Shown here one piece after another: positions 6,884-11,785 of a stretch of DNA of 11,785 nt (positions are counted from its first letter, which is position 1; the number at the start of each line of letters is the position of its first letter). This DNA comes from Paraglomus occultum (lineage: Eukaryota; Glomeromycota; Glomeromycetes; Paraglomerales; Paraglomeraceae). Position numbers and translations under genes: made by a program. The stretch covers positions 1-11,785 of the forward strand of contig CAJVPJ010001168.1 in NCBI GenBank assembly GCA_910592205.1, given 5' to 3'. A model generated the notes under the pieces. It was not told the origin of the DNA, searched no databases, and saw only the letters and a list, made by a program, of their open reading frames with translations.

Positions 6884-7199
6884 ATTGAGATCTCGAGTAA
6901 AATTTTACTCAATACGTATGTGTAGAGAGAAGCAAAAGACACTTGTAGGGGAAAAACTCAAAGTATATAAACGTTTATCTAATCAAGTTGCGGGACTTGG
7001 TATCACTTACAGGGAAGTCATGTGATCAAGAACATACCGTAACAACCGTCCAACGTCTTGTTTATATATGACGTCGATTGTTGTGATGAGATTTCGCGTT
7101 CGCGATAATACTGTCACTTGTTGTGTGATTTGCATAAACTTGTAAAAAAATTTTTTGACTACGCATGCTCCCAATCACCTTCACAAATACAACATCATC
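6884..7199. other. Upstream region of the small minus-strand gene
   Basis: No coding signal. It holds the two TATA-like sites described for this gene, an inverted repeat TCGCG-TT-CGCGA near 7093-7104, and an A/T homopolymer junction near 7144-7156. Confidence 0.4.
7061..7075 (-). promoter_or_regulatory. Candidate promoter: CRE-like GACGTCA beside TATATAAA
   Basis: Read on the minus strand, CGACGTCATATATAAAC places an ATF/CREB-like half-to-full site against a perfect TATATAAA, about 180 bp upstream of the ATG at 6883. A second TATA-like TTTATATACTT lies at 6971-6961, about 80 bp upstream. Either could serve the small minus-strand gene; the choice is undecided. Confidence 0.35.
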
Positions 7200-7600
7200 T
7201 CAAAGCTTAATATAATTCCACAACGAACATTCAACAACGATAACACGGATTATCGATGCTGGCCGCTCATCTACAACGGCCTCTTCTCCAATGCGAAAAT
7301 ACGACGTTGTTAAACGTATAACAAACAATTCTTTACCGTCACTCGTATTACGCACATACGACACAGCTCACGAGAAAGTTATCTAACGATGTGATTTTAT
7401 CGACCACTGACTAAATGAAAAAATTCAAACACACGCCACCTATCTCACTGCGCATGTCTCGCTTCACAACAACTTCTTCAAAGTGTCAATACAACAATCA
7501 GCCTTTACATTACTCCATATTACGCAATAACGACAGAGGAATAACGTGGTAAGCAGCTAGGAGAAAGACACCAAGGTATACTCATTATTATATTTTAGAC
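7200..7600 (-). pseudogene. Decayed coding stretch on the minus strand, unknown family
   Basis: The best part is a 55-codon open frame without ATG at 7367-7200: VRNTSDGKELFVIRLTTSYF, then RIGEEAVVDERPASIIRVIV and ECSLWNYIKL, strongly protein-like. Just upstream in another frame (about 7470-7350) is EEVVVKRDMRSEIGGVCLNF, one TAG, then SVVDKITSLDNFLVSCVV. A third frame carries MSIPWCLSPSCLPRYSSVVI from about 7585. Read in order these suggest one protein interrupted by at least one stop and two frame changes. Some breaks could be unseen introns, but clear splice sites are lacking. No family recognised. Confidence 0.35.
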
Positions 7601-7963
7601 TCGTAAAACTGTATATGTAGGAGTAATGTCAAGTTGCAATCAATAGCAGTTACGGGGATGTATTGTTACTCGACATAATAATGGTCCAACGAGTAATGAG
7701 ATTCTGGTAGAGAGAAAATGAGTGTGAATAGAATATTAAAAACGCTAACGTCTGTTAATGTTTCGATCAAACATGCTTCATTACTTAACATGATAAGATA
7801 GTAAATGGAATCGATAAACAGATCGCGCATAATATAATTTCAACTATTCCATTGATACATTCATTAATTTAATATACTAACATTAACATTCGAACAAGTT
7901 TGAATACATAATTGTTTACAATTAAAACAAAACTACCGTTGTCCTTGTATAACCGCTTCTACC
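7601..7963. other. AT-rich spacer
   Basis: No coding signal, no tRNA-like or structured RNA that I can see. Several short A/T palindromes only. Confidence 0.45.
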
Positions 7964-8155
7964 ATGCGAACTAAAAGCCAAACACATCGAAACAAAAGAC
8001 TACATAGTAAACACGTCAACCTTAAAATTCCCCAGACAACAGATACCAACTCTGCGAAGCGTATCTCAAGTATCGCTAGTTTGGGAAATAAAATTGGCGT
8101 AAAACGGTGCTATAACATGCCCAACGTTGGTTGCCTTATTAAAGGTAAATAAATG
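7964..8155 (+). CDS. Small basic ORF or first exon, hypothetical (62 aa)
   Basis: MRTKSQTHRNKRLHSKHVNL... is strongly basic in its first half and ends GVKRCYNMPNVGCLIKGK with a stop at 8150-8152. The last codons overlap an AAAG|GTAAATAA donor-like site, so the ORF may be a first exon: an acceptor TTGTTCAG near 8189 would add only about ten codons before a stop. The composition suits a small nuclear or nucleolar protein, but that is guesswork. The minus strand also has broken protein-like frames here, which lowers confidence. Confidence 0.25.
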
Positions 8156-8278
8156 TACACTGCATAAACTGATCAATTTAATTGTTCAGATAGATACCAA
8201 TTGTATTTATTGTGTTAAAAAATAATCAGCAATGTTCTTTTACAATACACTTCTGCTTGAACTCGTATATTAGGCAAA
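8156..8278. other. Short AT-rich spacer between convergent candidates
   Basis: No coding signal; separates the plus-strand ORF at 7964 from the minus-strand exon at 8279-8599. Confidence 0.4.
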
Positions 8279-8599
8279 TTATTTCACACATGTTAGAGGT
8301 TTATTATTGTAATCTGGTAGTACTCTCTTCTTTCTTGTAACGATAATTCCAGTAGATGCAATGTCATCTATTTCATAGACGGTTAGACGTTGCTGTAAAC
8401 CGAATAACAAGTTACTACGTTCGTCTCTAAAGAGCACTATAACGAATATTAGATTATTATCATTGTCGTGCCCTGCATGTAATATGTTGGTTGTAACTAT
8501 TGAAATTTTCATTACACTTCCCACGATTAACTTTGAAGTAGCTTTTACGGAATTTCCTATAACTGAACTAGTGCTAAGAACTGTAGACGAGAGGTTTAA
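8279..8599 (-). CDS. Minus-strand ORF or terminal exon, hypothetical (106 codons open)
   Basis: The frame is open from 8599, just after an AAATTAG acceptor-like site, to the stop at 8279. It reads SVIGNSVKATSKLIVGSVMK, then ISIVTTNILHAGHDNDNNLI, FVIVLFRDERSNLLFGLQQR, LTVYEIDDIASTGIIVTRKK and a basic tail. The first ATG is at 8512 (77 aa). The alternation of beta-type hydrophobic stretches with charged turns, at a length unusual for chance in this AT-rich DNA, suggests a real domain. A GTAAGC donor at 8664 lies 65 bp upstream, but the DNA before it has stops in the matching phase, so the upstream exon is unknown. No family recognised. Confidence 0.4.
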   Translation of the reverse strand, partial: LNLSSTVLSTSSVIGNSVKATSKLIVGSVMKISIVTTNILHAGHDNDNNLIFVIVLFRDERSNLLFGLQQRLTVYEIDDIASTGIIVTRKKRVLPDYNNKPLTCVK

Positions 8600-9145
8600 C
8601 TAATTTCGTAAGACAATATATTTTAATTTAAAGGCGCTGTCGGGCAGGAAAGCACTAAGCTTACTGCTGACAATTAGTGTTCTTAACGTTAATCAGTCTT
8701 GTATGCGCTATTCTTAAACTTCAATATTGCATCTACTTTTTTATGAGATTGGTTTCAAAAGCTTACAAGTTGGAAAGTTATCCTACACTAAACAGCGTTA
8801 ATCATATCCCGCGAAATCGATGGCAAGCTCGACTCCCATTTACCGTCGGTGCGAGCAAGCGTTTTACACTTTTGACCACGATAGAAACTTCACCAGGAAA
8901 TGAACGAGACAATTATATCGTTTACTGAATTGCTGATTTTACTAGAATAAATGAACTATTCTTAGCGTTAGGAAGGGATATAAATTTCGCAAACTTGACC
9001 GGTCTGGCAGCATTTGTGCGCCGTCACACAACCTGAATTGACTGCATAGTACTAGCACAGTCTATTTCGGATGCCTTGCGTACTTTTCCCGGCGTTCTGA
9101 AAAATTTTTTTTTTTACTGTATGTGATAATCGTCATTATACTAGA
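8600..9145. other. Upstream region of the Sel1 gene
   Basis: An 83-codon plus-strand ORF (8677-8928, no ATG start) has no motif and is not called. A TATAAA at 8979-8984 lies 162 bp before the Sel1 ATG and is the best core-promoter candidate. An 11-base T run at 9105-9115 is followed by ...TATACTAG at 9137-9144, which looks like a polypyrimidine tract plus acceptor, so a 5' UTR intron or a further upstream exon is possible. Confidence 0.4.
8979..8984 (+). promoter_or_regulatory. Candidate TATA box for the Sel1 gene
   Basis: TATAAA within AGGGATATAAATTT, 162 bp upstream of the ATG at 9146. No other TATA consensus was seen closer to the start. Confidence 0.35.
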
Positions 9146-10816
9146 ATGAAAGAAGATCAATATAAGTTATATCACAGAGCAGCTGAACAAGGAGACGCCA
9201 GTGCTCAATTCAATATTGCATTATGTTATGACAATGGAACTGGGGTAGAAAAAGATGAACAACAAGCAGTTGAATGGTATAAAAAAGCTGTTGAACAAGG
9301 ACATGCCAGTGCTCAATTTAATCTTGCTGTACATTATAAAAATGGAATTGGGGTAGAAAAAGATGAACAAAAAGCAGTTGAATGGTATAAAAAAGCTGTT
9401 GAACAAGGACATGCCAGCGCTCAATTAAATCTTGCTGTACATTATAAAAATGGAACTGGGGTAGAAAAAGATGAACAGCAAGCAGTTGAATGGTATAAAA
9501 AAGCTGCTGAACAAGGACATGCCAGTGCTCAATTTAATCTTGCTGTATGTTATGAAAATGGAACTGGGGTAGAAAAAGATGAACAGCAAGCAGTTGAATG
9601 GTATAAAAAAGCTGCTGATCAAGGAGATGCCAGTGCTCAATTTAATCTTGCTGTATGTCATGAAAATGGAATTGGAGTAGAAAAAGATGAACAGCAAGCA
9701 GTTGAATGGTATAAAAAAGCTGTTGAACAAGGACATGCCAGTGCTCAATTTAATCTTGCTGTATGTTATAAAAATGGAACTGGGGTAGAAAAAGATGAAC
9801 AGCAAGCAGTTGGATGGTATAGAAAAGCTGCTGAACAAGGAGTTGCCAGTGCTCAATTTAATCTCGCTGTATGTTACAGAAATGGAATTGGAGTAGAAAA
9901 AGATGAACAAAAAGCAGTTGAATGGTATAAAAAAGCTGCTGAACAAGAAGATGCCAGTGCTCAATTCAATATTGCATTATGTTATGATAATGGAACTGGG
10001 ATAGAAAAAGATGAACAGCAAGCAGTTGAATGGTATAAAAAAGCTGCTGATCAAGGAGATGCCAGTGCTCAATTCAATCTTGCTGTATGTTATAAAAATG
10101 GAACTGGGGTAGAAAAAGATGAACAGCAAGCAGTTGAATGGTATAAAAAAGCTGCTGAACAAGGAGTTGCCAGTGCTCAATTTAATCTTGCTGTACGTTA
10201 CAGAAATGGAATTGGGGTAGAAAAAGATAAACAGCAAGCAGTTGAATGGTATAAAAAAGCTGCTGAACAAGGAGTTGCCAGTGCTCAATTTAATCTTGCT
10301 GTATGTTATGAAAATGGAACTGGAGTAGAAAAAGATGAACAGCAAGCAGTTGAATGGTATAAAAAAGCTGCTGAACAAGGATATGCCAGTGCTCAATTTA
10401 ATCTTGCATTATGTCATGAAAATGGAATTGGAGTAGAAAAAGATGAACAAAAAGCAGTTGATTTATATCAGAATGCAGTAAAACAGGCACATTTATCAGT
10501 ACAAGTTAAAAACAATAAACATTATAGTGAAGTGGCTGGATTAAATTTTGGAATTGAGTCAGTAACTACTTTGTGTCAATTAGCAGCTAAAAAAGGAAAT
10601 GTTTATGGACAATATATTCTTGGTCTGTATTATGAGAATGGAGTTGGGGTAGAAATGGATATTAAAAAGGCACTTGAGCTATATGAAAGTGCAGCCGAAC
10701 AGGGATATAGTAAAGCACGAAATAAGGTATATACTTTTTATGAAAACGGGTCAGAAGTGAAGGAAAAAATTAGACAAAAGATTGAGTTAATAAAACGCAG
10801 TTTGGTAACAGATTAG
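9146..10816 (+). CDS. Sel1-repeat protein, 556 aa, fifteen tandem units
   Basis: After a 15-residue leader (MKEDQYKLYHRAAEQ, itself the end of a repeat) the protein is fifteen 36-residue units. Twelve are nearly identical, consensus GxASAQFNLAVCYxNGTGVE + KDEQQAVEWYKKAAEQ, with the Ala, Gly and Tyr positions of Sel1-like (TPR-related) repeats. Unit 13 is degenerate but still 36 residues, unit 14 reverts to a good Sel1 sequence, and unit 15 is a degenerate cap ending SLVTD. These repeats form a right-handed alpha-solenoid used for protein-protein contacts, often as adaptors. No signal peptide, membrane segment or catalytic domain, so probably a cytosolic scaffold; partner unknown. The ATG was chosen as the first in frame, although the frame is open slightly upstream and an upstream exon cannot be excluded. 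Intronless as read. Confidence 0.93.
   Translation: MKEDQYKLYHRAAEQGDASAQFNIALCYDNGTGVEKDEQQAVEWYKKAVEQGHASAQFNLAVHYKNGIGVEKDEQKAVEWYKKAVEQGHASAQLNLAVHYKNGTGVEKDEQQAVEWYKKAAEQGHASAQFNLAVCYENGTGVEKDEQQAVEWYKKAADQGDASAQFNLAVCHENGIGVEKDEQQAVEWYKKAVEQGHASAQFNLAVCYKNGTGVEKDEQQAVGWYRKAAEQGVASAQFNLAVCYRNGIGVEKDEQKAVEWYKKAAEQEDASAQFNIALCYDNGTGIEKDEQQAVEWYKKAADQGDASAQFNLAVCYKNGTGVEKDEQQAVEWYKKAAEQGVASAQFNLAVRYRNGIGVEKDKQQAVEWYKKAAEQGVASAQFNLAVCYENGTGVEKDEQQAVEWYKKAAEQGYASAQFNLALCHENGIGVEKDEQKAVDLYQNAVKQAHLSVQVKNNKHYSEVAGLNFGIESVTTLCQLAAKKGNVYGQYILGLYYENGVGVEMDIKKALELYESAAEQGYSKARNKVYTFYENGSEVKEKIRQKIELIKRSLVTD
9191..10486 (+). repeat. 108-bp tandem repeat array within the Sel1 gene (12 units)
   Basis: Twelve consecutive 108-bp units, nearly identical at the DNA level, with changes mostly at a few positions (GGGGTA/GGAGTA, ACT/ATT, GAA/GAT). 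The conserved nucleotides, including silent sites, point to recent expansion or ongoing conversion. Confidence 0.9.
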
Positions 10817-10845
10817 CTATAGATATAAAATTGAAAAGTGTTGTT

Positions 10846-10881
10846 ATTAATATTGACAAAATTGACATTTGTCATATTAAT
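10846..10881 (+). terminator. Hairpin in the 3' flank of the Sel1 gene
   Basis: ATTAATATTGACAAA (10846-10860) pairs with TTTGTCATATTAAT (10868-10881) around a 7-base loop, with one bulged base. It lies 30 bp after the stop, so it would be in the 3' UTR. A role in mRNA stability or 3' end formation is inference; the AT-rich stem is weak. Confidence 0.45.
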
Positions 10882-10889
10882 ATATGGAG

Positions 10890-10895
10890 AATAAA
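10890..10895 (+). promoter_or_regulatory. AATAAA polyadenylation signal for the Sel1 gene
   Basis: Consensus hexamer 74 bp downstream of the stop codon and just after the hairpin, at a normal distance for fungal 3' ends. Confidence 0.5.
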
Positions 10896-11058
10896 TTGTT
10901 GAAAAGATTTTTAATTAATTTATTTATTATTTAACAAGTATATTGTAAACTATCTTACAATTATAAGTTGTCAGTTATGTTCTGTATGGAATATGTGTGT
11001 TTTGTTCTAAATTTGACTGGTATGATGCGGAAAAGTATAACTTGACAATATTATAAAA
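10896..11058. other. AT-rich spacer after the Sel1 gene
   Basis: No coding signal. ACTG|GTATGA near 11018 to TTGTTTCAG at 11066 could be a short intron leading into the following ORF, but no exon is evident before it. Confidence 0.35.
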
Positions 11059-11286
11059 TTGTTTCAGTTTTTAGCAATGATTGTAATAACCAGTTTCTTA
11101 TTCACTTTGGATTTATTTGATTGTCAAAAATTTATTCGATGTAATTTGGATTGGGTAACAGCACTTGTATCACGAGCGTTTGATGGTCTTGCGGGTCGGA
11201 TGTCTCCAGCAAATATTTCAAACATTAAATATTTAACTCGGGAAGCCCATATTAACATATGTAATTTGGCCGAAAACTTTGATTAG
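11059..11286 (+). CDS. Possible terminal exon or small ORF, hypothetical
   Basis: The frame starts without ATG; the first ATG is at 11077, giving 69 aa. A TTTCAG acceptor-like site at 11061-11066 lies just inside. The N-terminal part (MIVITSFLFTLDLFDCQK) is hydrophobic, while FIRCNLDWVTALVSRAFDGL, AGRMSPANISNIKYLTREAH and INICNLAENFD look like an amphipathic helical region of a real protein. It may be the last exon of a gene, or a fragment, because no upstream exon is visible. Family not recognised. Confidence 0.35.
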   Translation: MFQFLAMIVITSFLFTLDLFDCQKFIRCNLDWVTALVSRAFDGLAGRMSPANISNIKYLTREAHINICNLAENFD

Positions 11287-11676
11287 CATGCACATGTAGG
11301 GATTTAATCTGGAGTAATTCCAGTCACTCCAGTCCTAATTTTATGACCAGAGTTAAGACATTAAAATTGTTACACTTGACGTTAAACTAATATCAAACCG
11401 CTCTACGTACATTAACATTAGCTTATAGTTGATAATAATAATAATAATGCGTTAAACAATCTGTGAAGCAGCTTTGTGCTTAATAATGAGGCGTAACTAT
11501 ATATTTATTGGTCAAATTTGATAGCGTATTACTGCCACTTTATCTATAATTTGTCCTCAGAGAAGAACGTTTTGTCTTATTGTAACGATTAATGTAGCTA
11601 TCTTTATCTAATCATTACTAAAACGTGCAATATTCGTCTTCATTCTGTAACGGTATTCCATAATTTTCTATATTGA
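11287..11676. other. Spacer with short simple repeat
   Basis: AT-rich, no gene. It includes a (AAT)n microsatellite of about 17 bp near 11432-11448 and a small CTGGA-GTAAT-TCCAG hairpin near 11309-11323. Confidence 0.5.
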
Positions 11677-11785
11677 TACGTGGGGTGGCTGAAAAGTTCT
11701 GATCGTGAATTTTTATCTTGACAAGTGCCGGTCTCACTTAAAAGTAAAGATAAGGATTCGAAGCTTGAGCTTCTGAGGAACAAGT
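11677..11785 (+). mobile_element. Left end of a mariner-like element, cut by the window edge
   Basis: TA at 11677-11678 is followed by CGTGGGGTGGCTGAAAAGTTC, the pattern of terminal inverted repeats of many Tc1/mariner-superfamily elements (TA, then C-rich/G-rich start, then ...AAAAGTTC). The other end and any transposase lie outside, so the call rests on the motif alone. It is not obviously the same element as the fragment at the start of the window. Confidence 0.45.

Noticed and set aside
7093-7104. TCGCG-TT-CGCGA inverted repeat as an operator
   Set aside because: Five-base arms are expected by chance and no linked regulator is visible.
8677-8928. 83-codon plus-strand ORF before the Sel1 gene
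   Set aside because: No ATG start, no motif, no splice context; cannot be separated from chance.
9221-10396. Long minus-strand ORFs (67, 179 and 139 codons) opposite the Sel1 array
   Set aside because: They are the antisense of the 108-bp repeat, which happens to lack stops in that frame; the product would be a monotonous Phe/Ser/Ile repeat with no known fold.
9191-10486. Tandem repeats as a possible CRISPR or satellite array
   Set aside because: Units are contiguous, 108 bp, without spacers and keep a reading frame with Sel1 consensus, so they are coding repeats.
1-11785. Linking the transposase fragment at 1-280 and the TIR at 11677 as the two ends of one element
   Set aside because: The whole gene content would lie inside; the transposase is on the wrong side of the TIR for a simple element, and no sequence ties the two together.

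Overview
The window looks like nuclear DNA of an arbuscular mycorrhizal fungus (Glomeromycotina, Rhizophagus-like). Reasons: strongly AT-rich intergenic DNA, short phase-0 GT-AG introns of 65-90 bp, much transposon debris, a kinase with the CxxC...CxC + W(T/S)xxNKxLDxFI + LEWIPF leader I associate with the expanded kinase family of these fungi, and a long Sel1-repeat protein. This is inference from pattern; no database search was possible. There are no bacterial operon features, rRNA, tRNA or CRISPR.

Layout. 1-~280: truncated Tc1/mariner transposase. 808-3225 (+): a four-exon kinase-family gene, about 727 aa, with three degenerate kinase N-lobe-like modules in series before one full kinase domain. 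That domain has lost the catalytic Asp (HRD is HCN) and carries DFS for DFG, so it is probably a pseudokinase. 3463-4297: a complete but non-autonomous pogo/Tigger-type element with TIRs, TA flanks, subterminal repeats and a transposase DNA-binding region broken over three frames. 4397-6145: repeat-rich DNA with two clusters of a GACAGTCATTT motif, a GC-rich island and several coding-like but broken frames. 6510-6883 (-): a small two-exon gene of unknown function with a good branch point. 7200-~7600 (-): an apparent decayed coding stretch. 7964-8599: two small ORF/exon candidates, one per strand. 9146-10816 (+): intact 556-aa Sel1 protein of fifteen 36-residue units, followed by a hairpin and AATAAA. 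11059-11286 (+): a possible terminal exon. 11677 to the edge: the end of another mariner-like element.

How the parts relate. The kinase-family protein and the Sel1 protein belong to two families that are greatly expanded in these fungi and sometimes fused. Here they are separate genes about 6 kb apart on the same strand, and nothing shows that they work together. The main novelty is the serial N-lobe architecture of the probable pseudokinase, with introns at equivalent positions in successive modules, which suggests growth by exon-pair duplication.
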